From DASUPK01 sp963795665 (GTDB lineage: Bacteria > Actinomycetota > Thermoleophilia > Solirubrobacterales > 70-9), in contig CAWCIP010000003.1 of the NCBI GenBank assembly GCA_963795665.1, positions 1 to 64,000 of the forward strand: a DNA stretch of 64,000 nt. The letters run 5' to 3'. The translations under genes were made by a program, and so were the position numbers. The notes under the pieces are model-generated. The model saw only the letters and a list, made by a program, of their open reading frames with translations. It did not search any database and was not told the origin of the DNA. This document shows, piece after piece, positions 43,768-52,758 of this stretch; positions within the stretch are counted from its first letter, which is position 1; the number at the start of each line of letters is the position of its first letter.

Positions 43768-46100
43768 CCGACAAGACGAAGGGCGAGGCGCTCGCCGACG
43801 GCCAGGCCGTCCGCGATCAGGATCGTCGGGGTCACACGCGCGTCGGCGAGCCCGCCGGCAAGTCGAGCACGCCCCGGGCCGACTCGATCACCCGCGAGCT
43901 GACGGCCGACCAGCGCGCGCTCCTCGGCGACCTCTTCGCCGTGATCGGGGAGCACAAGTCCGATGGCGCAGAGCCGGTCGACCGGCAGGAGATCGAGCGC
44001 GCCTTCGCCTTCGCCTGCGAGAGCCACGCGGGCCAGGAGCGCCGCTCCGGGGAGGACTTCATCACCCACCCGCTCGGGGTGGCGCGGATCTGCGCCGGCC
44101 TGCGGCTGGATACGGCGACGCTCTGCGCGGCCCTCCTCCATGACACGGTCGAGGACACCAGCGCGAGCCTGGAGCAGGTACGCGACGACTTCGGCGACGA
44201 GATCGCCCAGCTGGTCGATGGCGTGACCAAGCTCACCGAGATCACCTTCAAGAGCCGCGACGAGAGGCAGGCCGAGAACTACCGGAAGATGATGGTGGCG
44301 ATGGCCACCGACGTCAGGGTGATCCTGATCAAGCTGGCCGATCGCCTCCACAACATGCGCACGATCGGCGCGCTTCCCAAGCAGAAGCAGCAGGAGAAGG
44401 CGCGCGAGACCCTCGAGATCTTCGCCCCACTGGCGCACCGCCTGGGGATCCACGCCATCAAGTGGGAGCTGGAGGACCTCTCCTTCGCGACGCTCCATCC
44501 CCGCAAGTACGACGAGATCAAGGAGCTGGTCGCCCAGCAGCGCACCGCTCGGGAGCGCTATGTGGAGGGGGCGGGCGAGTTCCTGGCGAAGGAGCTGGCC
44601 AAGGTCGGAATCGATGCCGAGATCTCGGGCCGCGCCAAGCACTTCTACTCCATCTACACGAAGATGACCCGCAAGGGCAGGGAGTTCAACGAGATCTTCG
44701 ACCTGACCGCGATGCGGGTCCTGGTCGGGTCCGTGAAGGACTGCTACGGCGCGATCGGGATCGTCCACTCGCTCTGGAAGCCGCTGCCGGGCCGCTTCAA
44801 GGATTTCGTCGCCATGCCCAAGGCGAACGCCTACCAGGCGCTTCACACCACGGTGATCGGCCCGGAGGGACGCCCGCTCGAGATCCAGATCCGCACGCCC
44901 GAGATGCACGAGCTGGCCGAGTACGGGATCGCAGCGCACGTGATCTACAAGGAGGGTTCCTCGTCAGCCGACCCGGGCAAGGAGAAGATGACCTGGCTCC
45001 GCCAGCTGATCGAGAACGAGGAGCACCAAGGGCCGCAGGCGTTTCTCGAGGCGCTCAAGGTCGACCTCTTCGAGGACGAGGTCTTCGTCTTCACCCCGAA
45101 GGGTGAGGTGAAGAACCTCGCCGCGGGCTCAACGCCACTGGACTTCGCCTACTCGATCCATACCGACGTCGGTCACCACTGCGTCGGGGCGAAGGTGAAC
45201 GGCAAGATCGTCCCGCTCCATTACCAGCTGCGCAGCGGCGACATCGTCGAGGCGCTCACCGCCAAGCAAGGCCGTGGGCCCTCACGCGACTGGCTCAAGC
45301 TGGTCCGCACAAGCCGCGCGCGGAACAAGATCCGCGCCTGGTTCTCCCGCGAGGGGCGCGAGGACGCCGAGCACAAGGGCCGCGACCAGCTCGCCCAGGC
45401 CTTCAAGAAGCAGGGCCTGCCCTACCCGAAGCTGGCCGGCTCGCCGCTGCTGGTCGACGTGATCCGCGAGATGGGATTCCGCAAGGCGGACGACTTCTAC
45501 ATCGCCCTCGGCCAGTCGAAGATCTCCACCAAGGTCGTCACGAACAAGGTGATGCAGCGCCTCAAGCGTGGTGAGCCTGTCCAGGAGGAGCCGGCCGAGG
45601 GCCTGATCAAGGGCACCGATGACGCTCGGCGCCGGACCCGCGAGGCGACGGACTTCGGGATCAAGGTCAAGGGCATCGACGACGTCGTCGTGCGCCTCGC
45701 GAAGTGCTGCCGCCCGGTCCCGGGGGACAAGATCGTCGGGTACGTATCCCTAGGCCGCGGGATCACCGTCCACCGCGAGGACTGCCGCAACGTCGCCGCG
45801 CTGAAGAAGGCCCCCGAGCGGTTCACCGAGGTGAGCTGGGACGGCGACAACGAGTCCTCGTACCGGGTGGAGCTCCAGGTCGATGCCTGGGACCGAACGC
45901 GCCTCCTCGAAGACCTGTCGCGCACCTTCGCGGAGGCGGGCCTGAACATCCTGGAGGCGCGATGCACGACCAAGCACCCGATGGTGAAGAACCGCTTCGT
46001 CCTCGAGGTGGGGGATACCGAGCAGCTCAAGCAGTGCATCTCCCGGCTGCGGAACGTCGACTCGGTCTTCGACGCATACCGGGTCACGCCGACCGCCTGA
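43764..46100 (+). CDS. relA: Bifunctional (p)ppGpp synthetase/hydrolase RelA/SpoT
   Basis: The HD hydrolase domain (THPLGVARICAGL, LLHDTVEDT, KLADRLHNMRTI), the synthetase domain (GRAKHFYSIYTKM, DLTAMRVLV, ANAYQALHTTV), TGS (VFVFTPKGEVKNLAAGSTP), the zinc-finger/helical part (LAKCCRPVPGD) and a C-terminal ACT domain are all present. The HD residues are intact, so it is probably bifunctional. No ATG, GTG or TTG precedes the conserved region. The expected start lies exactly at the recJ stop, where the bases are GTAA instead of the GTGA overlap used elsewhere here. A GTA start or a sequence error is implied. Confidence 0.93.
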   Translation, partial: VTDKTKGEALADGQAVRDQDRRGHTRVGEPAGKSSTPRADSITRELTADQRALLGDLFAVIGEHKSDGAEPVDRQEIERAFAFACESHAGQERRSGEDFITHPLGVARICAGLRLDTATLCAALLHDTVEDTSASLEQVRDDFGDEIAQLVDGVTKLTEITFKSRDERQAENYRKMMVAMATDVRVILIKLADRLHNMRTIGALPKQKQQEKARETLEIFAPLAHRLGIHAIKWELEDLSFATLHPRKYDEIKELVAQQRTARERYVEGAGEFLAKELAKVGIDAEISGRAKHFYSIYTKMTRKGREFNEIFDLTAMRVLVGSVKDCYGAIGIVHSLWKPLPGRFKDFVAMPKANAYQALHTTVIGPEGRPLEIQIRTPEMHELAEYGIAAHVIYKEGSSSADPGKEKMTWLRQLIENEEHQGPQAFLEALKVDLFEDEVFVFTPKGEVKNLAAGSTPLDFAYSIHTDVGHHCVGAKVNGKIVPLHYQLRSGDIVEALTAKQGRGPSRDWLKLVRTSRARNKIRAWFSREGREDAEHKGRDQLAQAFKKQGLPYPKLAGSPLLVDVIREMGFRKADDFYIALGQSKISTKVVTNKVMQRLKRGEPVQEEPAEGLIKGTDDARRRTREATDFGIKVKGIDDVVVRLAKCCRPVPGDKIVGYVSLGRGITVHREDCRNVAALKKAPERFTEVSWDGDNESSYRVELQVDAWDRTRLLEDLSRTFAEAGLNILEARCTTKHPMVKNRFVLEVGDTEQLKQCISRLRNVDSVFDAYRVTPTA

Positions 46101-46168
46101 GCAATTCGCCAATCCCAACGGGCGAATCTCGCGTATAAATCCACGTGGTGCTGAAGTCCAGGGACGGA

Positions 46169-46834
46169 ATGAGGAGGCTGGGACTGGTCGCGGGCCTGAT
46201 CGTCGCCGGGGTGCTGTTCGCCGGCGGAATTGCCCTCGCGGCCTCGCAGACCATCGTCGGCCAGGTCGACAACACCTACAACGCTCCGACCTACACCACC
46301 GACCAGGGCGAGGTCGTCCAGTTCAACGTCACGGGCAGCACGCACAACGTCACCGCGCACCAGAACGGGCCCGATGCGGGCGCGCTCTTCCGAACGCCGA
46401 CGATCTCCGGCGGCACGACCGGCGTCCAGGGCACCCAGTACCTGAGCGCCGGCGACTACACCTTCTTCTGCTCGGTCCACCCGACCACGATGCAGGCGAC
46501 GCTTCACGTCACCTCCAACGGGACCCCGCAGGCTCGGCCATCCGCCACGGTCAGCGTTCGCAGCAAGAAGCTCGCCAAGGCGAGCAAGAAGGGCATCCTG
46601 GTCGCGATCAACACGACGGCCAAGGTCGACGGCGCCTCGCTGGTCGCCAAGCTCGGCAAGGCCACGATCGGCAAGGTCAACGACCTGTCCCTGTCCGCCG
46701 GCCAGCAGTTCGCGACGGTGAAGCTCAGCAAGTCCGGCAAGAGCAAGCTCAGGAAGAAGTCGAAGGCATCGGTGACAGTCACCGCCTCGATCCCCTTCGG
46801 CTCGCCGGCATCCGGCAGGAAGAAGCTCACCTAG
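46169..46834 (+). CDS. Secreted cupredoxin-domain protein with basic C-terminal domain
   Basis: This protein is about 221 residues. The signal peptide (MRRLGLVAGLIVAGVLFAGG, cleavage near ALAA) leads to a plastocyanin/azurin-like domain with the type-1 copper ligands visible: His in GSTHNVTA, then Cys, His and Met in FFCSVHPTTM. After residue 130 comes a Ser/Lys-rich, beta-type domain (SVRSKKLAKASKKG) resembling bacterial repeat stalks. Likely role: extracytoplasmic electron transfer or copper handling. The ATG at 46169 with GGGACGGA upstream is preferred; GTG 46145 adds eight residues. Confidence 0.82.
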   Translation: MRRLGLVAGLIVAGVLFAGGIALAASQTIVGQVDNTYNAPTYTTDQGEVVQFNVTGSTHNVTAHQNGPDAGALFRTPTISGGTTGVQGTQYLSAGDYTFFCSVHPTTMQATLHVTSNGTPQARPSATVSVRSKKLAKASKKGILVAINTTAKVDGASLVAKLGKATIGKVNDLSLSAGQQFATVKLSKSGKSKLRKKSKASVTVTASIPFGSPASGRKKLT

Positions 46835-47262
46835 CTTCGCCCGACGGCCCTCCGCACCCTCTCGGCGACCTCGCGCATCTCATCCTCTGAGCCGTACTTC
46901 GTACGCGGCCAGAAGAAGCCGCGCAGCCCGTCCTTGGGCTTGCGCGGGACCACGTGCACATGCAGGTGGGGGACGCTCTGGCTGACGACGTTGTTGAGCG
47001 CCACGAAGGACCCGGGCTTCTTCATCGCCCTGGGGACGGCCTCGGAGAGCAGCTTGGCGTTGGCGAACAGAGGCCCGACCAGCTCGCCCGGGAGGTCCGC
47101 CAGGGTCTCGTGGTGGTCGCGCGGCACCAGCAGCGAGTGCCCGGGGAAGAGGGGGCGGTTGTCGAGGAACGCGAGAGTGAGCTCGTCCTCGAACACCAGA
47201 TGGGCGGACTCGTCCCCGGCGACGATCTGACAGAAGCGACAGTTAGGGTCCCCCTTGGCCAC
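46831..47262 (-). CDS. HIT-family nucleotide hydrolase
   Basis: This 143-residue HIT protein carries the triad motif SVPHLHVHVVPR near residue 100 and an N-terminal CRFCQIVAGDE, with the Cys pair typical of zinc-binding Hint-like bacterial members. It hydrolyses nucleotide phosphoramidates or dinucleoside polyphosphates. The stop overlaps the cupredoxin gene end (convergent). A second HIT paralogue lies at 52255-52746. Confidence 0.9.
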   Translation of the reverse strand: MAKGDPNCRFCQIVAGDESAHLVFEDELTLAFLDNRPLFPGHSLLVPRDHHETLADLPGELVGPLFANAKLLSEAVPRAMKKPGSFVALNNVVSQSVPHLHVHVVPRKPKDGLRGFFWPRTKYGSEDEMREVAERVRRAVGRS

Positions 47263-47301
47263 TGTCCCGCGATACTGTCAGAGCGCGGGGAGGAGAGAAC
47301 G

Positions 47302-47763
47302 TTGACTCGATCCAAGAAATTTCGCAGGACGGCGACTCTCATGCCGCTGACCCTCCTGCTCACGGTCGCCGGTTGGACGGTCACGGCCGGGGCCGGGACC
47401 CCGATCAAGACCGGCAAGTACAGCGGCGCGACCACCCAGGCGGCGATCGCCGCGCCCTACAACTCGATTGAGTTCACGGTCAAGAAGGGGAAGGTCAAGC
47501 TGACGACCGAGCCCAGCGTCGCCTTCGGGAACTGCATCTCGACCCCCGTCTTCACGCTTGGCGGCACCACCTCTTCCAAGAAGCTCGGCAAGAACCGCGC
47601 GTTCACCCTCACGCACACCTTCATCGGCAACAAGATCGACAAGATCCACGGCAAGTTCGTCAGCTCGAACGAGGTCGAGGGCTACGCGATCTACCACTTC
47701 CAGTCGCAGGACCTCTGCTCAGGGGGCAAGAGCAAGGTCAACTTCAGCGCGAAGCACAAGTAA
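47302..47763 (+). CDS. Secreted beta-rich protein of unknown function
   Basis: This is a 153-residue protein beginning at TTG 47302 with GGGGAGGAGAG upstream. The N-terminal signal peptide is ATLMPLTLLLTVAGWTVTAG. The mature part starts PIKTGKYSGATTQ and is rich in Lys/Thr beta strands, with two Cys (FGNCIST and QDLCSGG). Small proteins of this type, often with the GxYxG start, are common in Thermoleophilia, but I know no function. Confidence 0.65.
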   Translation: MTRSKKFRRTATLMPLTLLLTVAGWTVTAGAGTPIKTGKYSGATTQAAIAAPYNSIEFTVKKGKVKLTTEPSVAFGNCISTPVFTLGGTTSSKKLGKNRAFTLTHTFIGNKIDKIHGKFVSSNEVEGYAIYHFQSQDLCSGGKSKVNFSAKHK

Positions 47764-47817
47764 GCGGCCACGATCAACGGCGGCCACAAAAACCGCCGCC
47801 GGATCACCGCCGCCGAA

Positions 47818-48828
47818 TCATGCGACGACGGTGAGTGCGCCGGGATCGACCGAGAAGCGCAGCTCGGTGTGCTCGCCGATGTAGTCGCCGTCGACCTGCA
47901 CGGGGAAGGGACGGGGCTGGCCGTCCTCGTCCATCGAGATCGAGCGCACCATCGCCTCACCGACGTCATCGAACTCGTCGATCTGCCGGTGATTCGAGGC
48001 GTGCAGCCGGCGGCTCAGCACGCGAGTCGCGATCGGCAGCATGTCGCGCTGCTTGGCGCGATGGAGCAGGGCCATCGAGAGCGTGCCGTCATCGAGGCCG
48101 ATGTCCTCGCAGATGCGAATCGGGATGTCGGCGAAGTAGGTGAAGGGATCCGAGTTCTGCGCGATCGCGGTCACGCCCTCATGCTTTTCGCCCTCGAGCT
48201 CGAGCTCGAGCCGGACCGGGTCTCGCAGGTAGTGGCGGTAGAAGCCGGTGATCGCAGCCCAGGTGTAGTACCACTGCCGCGCTCGGGCCTTGAGCCGCGG
48301 GTGGGCATCGACTCGCTTCACGACCGTCGCGTCCAGCCCGACGCCGCAGGCGAAGACGAAGTGACGGCCGTTGCAGCGGCCGAGGTCGATCTTGCGCGGG
48401 TTGAAGTCGTCGGCGAGCCCGATCAGGTGCTCGGTCGCGTCGACGACGTCGTTGGGGATGCCGAGCGTCCGGCAGACCACGTTGGTCGAGCCACCCGGCA
48501 GGACCGAGACCGGGACATCGGTCCCGGCAAGGCCGTTCGCCACCTCGTTGAGAGTCCCGTCCCCGCCGAACGCGACGACGATGTCGTAGCCGCCGTGGCG
48601 CGCCTCGCGGCCGATCTCGATCGCGTGCTCCGCCGCCTCCGTGTCGACGGCCTCGACCTCGTAGCGCGCCTGGAGCGCATAGACGACGAGGTTCTTGAGC
48701 CGGTCGGAGACCGTGGTCGCGTACGGATTGACGATGATCAGCATCCGCTTCTTCTCCGCGTCCGGAGCGAGCGGGACCGCTGAGGCCGCCGGGGCGGGCT
48801 CTTTCTCGGCAGGGGCAATCGTGGGCAC
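47818..48828 (-). CDS. Diacylglycerol kinase-family lipid kinase
   Basis: This 336-residue protein has no TM segments. A DAGK catalytic domain starts near residue 28: LIIVNPYATTVSDRLKN, VVAFGGDGTLNEVANGL, VLPGGSTNVVCRTLGIP. The C-terminal half ends DGDYIGEHTELRFSVDPGAL. The first motif has PYATTVS in place of the usual NPxSG. The protein phosphorylates lipid hydroxyls with ATP. The start is GTG 48828 with AGGA upstream. It is a soluble paralogue of the membrane-fused kinase at 3917-5251. Confidence 0.9.
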   Translation of the reverse strand: MPTIAPAEKEPAPAASAVPLAPDAEKKRMLIIVNPYATTVSDRLKNLVVYALQARYEVEAVDTEAAEHAIEIGREARHGGYDIVVAFGGDGTLNEVANGLAGTDVPVSVLPGGSTNVVCRTLGIPNDVVDATEHLIGLADDFNPRKIDLGRCNGRHFVFACGVGLDATVVKRVDAHPRLKARARQWYYTWAAITGFYRHYLRDPVRLELELEGEKHEGVTAIAQNSDPFTYFADIPIRICEDIGLDDGTLSMALLHRAKQRDMLPIATRVLSRRLHASNHRQIDEFDDVGEAMVRSISMDEDGQPRPFPVQVDGDYIGEHTELRFSVDPGALTVVA

Positions 48829-48839
48829 GCTTTTTTCCT

Positions 48840-48862
48840 AACCCCGGCCTTCAGCCGGGTTA
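48840..48862. other. Imperfect hairpin in a divergent promoter region
   Basis: AACCCCGGC / GCCGGGTT around CTTCA forms an 8-9 bp stem with one bulge. It lies between the divergent lipid kinase (-) and secreted repeat protein (+) genes. A TTTTTT run lies on its kinase side. On neither strand is the order hairpin-then-T compatible with a terminator for a neighbouring gene. It could be an operator or 5' leader element of the kinase transcript. Confidence 0.3.
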
Positions 48863-48910
48863 CCAGCAGCCTATTGACCGGTCTGGGGCGTCTGGCCTAC
48901 GCTCGGCCAC

Positions 48911-49781
48911 ATGCGTCGGACAAGGATCCTCTTGATCGTGTTTGCGTCACTTGCCTTCGGGGCAGCCCACGCAGACGCCGCGAAGCTCCGGACCGTTGTG
49001 CGGTCCGGGGTGGCGGGCGGTGGCGCAACCGGGGCCGGGCCGACGGTGACCGCGGTGGCTCGCTGCCCGAAGGGCACCAAGGCCGTGTCCGGGGGATTCA
49101 CGACCTCTGTTCCCAGGATCCTGGGCGCCAGCACGTCGAGTCGCTGGTTCGTCGTCAGCGAGTCGATCATGACGCCGAGGGGCGACGGCTGGCGGGTGTC
49201 CGGGTCCGAGCACTATCCGTCGCCCGCCGCAAGCGAGTTCACGGCGTACGCCTACTGCGAGAAGCGCAGGAAGTCCATCCTGGTCGGGGGTACCGTCCGC
49301 ACCGACACCATCCCCAGCGTGGTCGGGCAAACCAGCGGGAACACGGCTCGCTGCCCGAAGGGCACCACGGCGATCTCGGGCGGGTTCAGGACATCGGCCA
49401 CTGACGCGTACTTCAATCGCTCGCGCGGCTTCGGGCGAGACTGGAGCGTCGAGGTGACGAATGTCGGAGCGACCCTCCCGGGCCTCTACGACGTCGAGGC
49501 GTACTGCGTCCGGGGGAAGGTTCGGAGAGTGAAAGCGGACGGGGATCGCCCGGGCAGCGGTGGGTTTACCACGGGGCCGTGGCACGACGCGACAACGGTT
49601 GTTCGAGGTGGAAGGTTCGTGCGGGGCGGCGGGTACGGGGCGACTCCGCCCGCCGCGACTCGCCATTGGGCCGCTGGTCTTCGGCAACGTCCTTGCGTCG
49701 CGCGGCTGGTCGGTCTCCGTGGAGACGATCGACGGGGACCCGGAGCACTACACGGCATTCGGCTACTGCCGTCCGGGCTAG
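48911..49781 (+). CDS. Secreted repeat protein with Cys-Pro-Lys-Gly/SGGF units (one frameshift)
   Basis: This protein is about 290 residues. The signal peptide (LLIVFASLAFGAAHADA) is followed by about three units opening with CPKGTKAVSGGFTTS, CPKGTTAISGGFRTS and a diverged GGRFVRGGGYG. Units close with YAYCEKR, EAYCVRG and FGYCRPG. The third unit changes frame near 49670 (GLVFGNVLASRGWSVSVE lies in the second frame), ending at 49781. It shares its repeat with 32424-33392. The surface or extracellular role is unknown. The end overlaps the MBL gene convergently by 4 bp. Confidence 0.7.
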
Positions 49782-50878
49782 GTGCCGTCCGAGCCGGCGG
49801 CGACCGCCGGATTGCCGCCCGGGATCAGGTCGCCGAGCCCGTCGGCGCCCTTGTCCGAGGTCGCCTCGTAGCGGATCACCTCGCCGTCTTCGACTTCGCG
49901 GACGTGGCCGGCGTTGACGAGCAGGTCGACGTGCCCGATCACCTCGGATAGCGTCAGGAACGCCTGGGTGACGGCGACGTCGCCCCACATCGCCTGGGCC
50001 AGCTCGTGGCCGGTCCGCGACTGCTCCGCGATCAGGCCGTAGAGCTTCTCCGCGCGGCGCTGATACATCGCGAAGCGCTGGTCGATCAGGCCACGGTGGT
50101 CGGTGATCGGCTCTCCATGGCCGGAGAGGACGATCTCCGCCGGCAGCTCGCGCGTCTTCTTCAGGGACTCCAGGTAGGTGACGAGCGCCTGGGTGCGCTC
50201 GCCTGAGCCGTCGAGGGGGCGGGAGATCAGCGGGTTCGAGGAGATGTGCTTGATCAGGTGGTCGGCGGCGATCAGGATCCGTCGGTCCTCGTCCCAGAAG
50301 ACGGTGTCCGAGGGGCTGTGTCCCGGTCGGTGCTGAACCTCGAGCCGCCGATCTCGCAGCTCGAGCACCTCGCCGTCGGCCAGGGGCCTGGTCACGTGCG
50401 CCTTCGCGCCCCAGGCTCGGAAGCTGCCGGTCACCTGGCGCAGCGCGGTGACCACCTCCTCCGAGATGCCGTGGCGGCGCATCAGTGTTGCCGCCTCCTC
50501 ATCGTCGCGCTCCGCGTCGTTCCCGTAGTTCTCGACGAACGGGGCGAGCAGGTCTAGGGCCGCCACCTCCGCTCCCGAGCGCTTGGCCACGATGTCAACG
50601 AGCCCGAGGTGGTCGATGTGCTGGTGGGTGATGATCACCAGCTCGATCTCCTCGATTCCGTGGCCGAGCGCCTCGAGCTGGCGCTCCAGCTCGTCCAGGG
50701 CCTTGCCGGAATTGGGCCCGCCGTCGATCAGCGTGAGGGGGTCGTCCTCCAGAAGGTAGGTGTTGACCCTGCCCACCCGGAACGGGGTCGGGATCCGCAG
50801 GACGCGGATGCCGGCGTCCACGATGGCCTGCCAGACCTCAACCGGGGTCTCCTCAGTTCCCCCGGTGTCGTCGGTCAC
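49778..50878 (-). CDS. MBL-fold metallo-hydrolase
   Basis: This 366-residue protein has the metallo-beta-lactamase motif ITHQHIDHLGL (HxHxDH) near residue 86, then HRPGHSPSDTVFW, LIAADHLI and LSGHGEPI. The last 90 residues form a helical, winged-helix-like C-terminus (EVIGHVDLLVNAGHVREVEDG), as in LACTB2/ribonuclease-like members. The substrate is unknown. The start is GTG 50878, overlapping the phosphomannomutase stop (GTGA), so it is the last gene of the minus-strand run from corA. Confidence 0.85.
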   Translation of the reverse strand: MTDDTGGTEETPVEVWQAIVDAGIRVLRIPTPFRVGRVNTYLLEDDPLTLIDGGPNSGKALDELERQLEALGHGIEEIELVIITHQHIDHLGLVDIVAKRSGAEVAALDLLAPFVENYGNDAERDDEEAATLMRRHGISEEVVTALRQVTGSFRAWGAKAHVTRPLADGEVLELRDRRLEVQHRPGHSPSDTVFWDEDRRILIAADHLIKHISSNPLISRPLDGSGERTQALVTYLESLKKTRELPAEIVLSGHGEPITDHRGLIDQRFAMYQRRAEKLYGLIAEQSRTGHELAQAMWGDVAVTQAFLTLSEVIGHVDLLVNAGHVREVEDGEVIRYEATSDKGADGLGDLIPGGNPAVAAGSDGT

Positions 50879-52251
50879 GACCTAATCAATCCCAGCACCT
50901 CGTCGCGCTTGGCCTCCATGTCCTCACGGGAGACCAGGGACTCGAGGTTGAGGCGCAGCAGCGGCTCGGTGTTGGACGGCCGCACGTTGAAGTGCCAATC
51001 GGGGTAGTCGACCGAGACTCCGTCGAGGTGCCCGATCTCGGCGTCGGAATAGCGCTCCTCGATCTCTCGCATCTTCCCCTCCTGATCGCCGACCTCGGAG
51101 TTGATCTCGCCCGAGATGAAGTAACGGGAGCGGAACTCGTCCATCAGCTCTGAGAGCGAGCGGCCCTCACGGGAGATGAGCTCGAGCATGAGCAGCGCAG
51201 GAATCGTCCCCGAGTCCGCGCAGTAGAAGTCGCGGAAGTAGTAGTGGCCGGAGACCTCCCCGCCGAATACGGCCTTTGCCTCGCGCATTCGGATCTTGAA
51301 GAAGGCGTGTCCCACCCGGCTGAGGTCCGACTTGCCGCCCGCGGCCGCGACCGTGTCCGGGACTGCTCGGCTGGAGCGAGGGTCGTAGAGAACGGTGGCG
51401 CCGGGCTCCTTGGCGAGGGCGGCGCGCGCAAGCAGCGCGCAGACGAAGTCGCCGTCGCAGAACGCTCCCTCGCCATCGATGAAGAAGCAGCGGTCCGCGT
51501 CCCCGTCCCAGGCGATCGCCAGATCGAAGGACTCGTTCTGGACGCGCTCGACCAGGAGGCGCCGATTCTCCTCGAGCAGCGGGTTCGGTCCCCGATCGGG
51601 GAAGTCGCCGTCGGGCTCCCAGCGACTCGTCGTGAGATCGAGGTTCAGCTTCTCGAGCAGAGGCCCGACCATCGGCCCGGCCATCCCGTCGCTGCCGTCG
51701 GCGAGGATCTTGAGAGGGCCGATCGCAGCCGGATCGACGATCGACATCATGTGCTCGTGGAAGTCGGGGTAGATGTCGATCTCCTCGACGGATCCCCCAC
51801 CGGGCGGGTCGGGCAGTCCGGCCTCGATCTCGGCCCGGACGTCCTGGATGCCCGCGTCACCTGAGAGCGCCAGGGCGCCCTCCCGGATCAGCTTCACGCC
51901 GGTGTAGGCCTTGGGGTTGTGCGACGCGGTCACCATCGCGCCGCCATCCAGCTCGCGGGAGCCCACCAGGAAGTAGCTCAGCTCGGTGGCGATCTGCCCG
52001 GCGTCGATCACGGTCACGCCCTCCTCGACCAGCCCCTGGCGGACGCCGGCTGCCATCTCCGGCCCGCTCAGGCGCATGTCCCGGCCGAGGCCGACCCGCA
52101 GATCCGAGGTTCCCTTGCCACGGAGCCGGGCGAGGACCCGAGCGAAGGCGCGGCCGATCAGGTGCGCGGTCTCGGCATCGAGCTCTTCGCGGTAGAGGCC
52201 GCGGACGTCGTAGGCCTTGAAGATGCCGGCCGGGGGAGCGCTGATCGCCAT
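50875..52251 (-). CDS. manB: Phosphomannomutase/phosphoglucomutase
   Basis: This is a 458-residue alpha-D-phosphohexomutase. Its four blocks are: the active-site serine loop VTASHNPKAYTGVK, the metal-binding DGDADRCFFID, the sugar-binding GEVSGHYYFRD, and the phosphate-binding RPSNTEPLLRLNLE. It interconverts hexose 1- and 6-phosphates, feeding GDP-mannose or UDP-glucose and so surface glycans. It sits between the HIT and MBL genes with 4-bp spacing or overlap. The gene symbol is by family; mannose versus glucose preference is not visible. Confidence 0.9.
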   Translation of the reverse strand: MAISAPPAGIFKAYDVRGLYREELDAETAHLIGRAFARVLARLRGKGTSDLRVGLGRDMRLSGPEMAAGVRQGLVEEGVTVIDAGQIATELSYFLVGSRELDGGAMVTASHNPKAYTGVKLIREGALALSGDAGIQDVRAEIEAGLPDPPGGGSVEEIDIYPDFHEHMMSIVDPAAIGPLKILADGSDGMAGPMVGPLLEKLNLDLTTSRWEPDGDFPDRGPNPLLEENRRLLVERVQNESFDLAIAWDGDADRCFFIDGEGAFCDGDFVCALLARAALAKEPGATVLYDPRSSRAVPDTVAAAGGKSDLSRVGHAFFKIRMREAKAVFGGEVSGHYYFRDFYCADSGTIPALLMLELISREGRSLSELMDEFRSRYFISGEINSEVGDQEGKMREIEERYSDAEIGHLDGVSVDYPDWHFNVRPSNTEPLLRLNLESLVSREDMEAKRDEVLGLIRS

Positions 52252-52254
52252 TGC

Positions 52255-52746
52255 TCAGCCGAATGCCTTGCGGACGGTCGCGAAGCTGTCCGCGAGCGTC
52301 TGGTTCATGACGCGGGTGTCGCCCAGGACAGGCATGAAGTTCGTGTCCCCGCCCCAGCGCGGGACGACGTGCATGTGGATGTGGTGCTCGACCCCGGCTC
52401 CGGCGACCCGGCCCTGGTTGACGCCGACGTTGTAGCCGTGCGGGGAGTAGCTCGACTCGAGGGCGGCCATGCCCCGCTGGGCGAGGGACATCAGCTCCGT
52501 GATCGTCTCGGCGTCGAGCTCCTGGAGGGCCGACAGATGCTCGTAGGGGGCCACCATCAGGTGCCCGTTCGTGTACGGGAACTTGTTGAGGATCACGAAG
52601 CAGCGCTCGCCGCGGTGGACGATCAGGTTCGCCTCGTCGTCATCCGCGCCCAGCGCGGCGCAGAAGATGCACTCGCTCTCTATGTCCTTGGAGGCGTCCT
52701 TCACGTATTCGAGGCGCCACGGCGCCCAGATCCGTTGAGTGGCCAC
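52255..52746 (-). CDS. HIT-family hydrolase (Ap4A-type)
   Basis: This is a 163-residue HIT protein with an N-terminal RIWAPWRLEYV and CIFCAALGADDDEANLI, the mid motif FPYTNGHLMVAPYEHL, and the triad HHIHMHVVPRWGGDTNF. The WRxxY start and length fit the actinobacterial diadenosine-tetraphosphate phosphorylase/hydrolase subgroup. The stop is 3 bp before the phosphomannomutase start. Confidence 0.9.
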   Translation of the reverse strand: MATQRIWAPWRLEYVKDASKDIESECIFCAALGADDDEANLIVHRGERCFVILNKFPYTNGHLMVAPYEHLSALQELDAETITELMSLAQRGMAALESSYSPHGYNVGVNQGRVAGAGVEHHIHMHVVPRWGGDTNFMPVLGDTRVMNQTLADSFATVRKAFG

Positions 52747-52758
52747 CTCAGGATCGTA

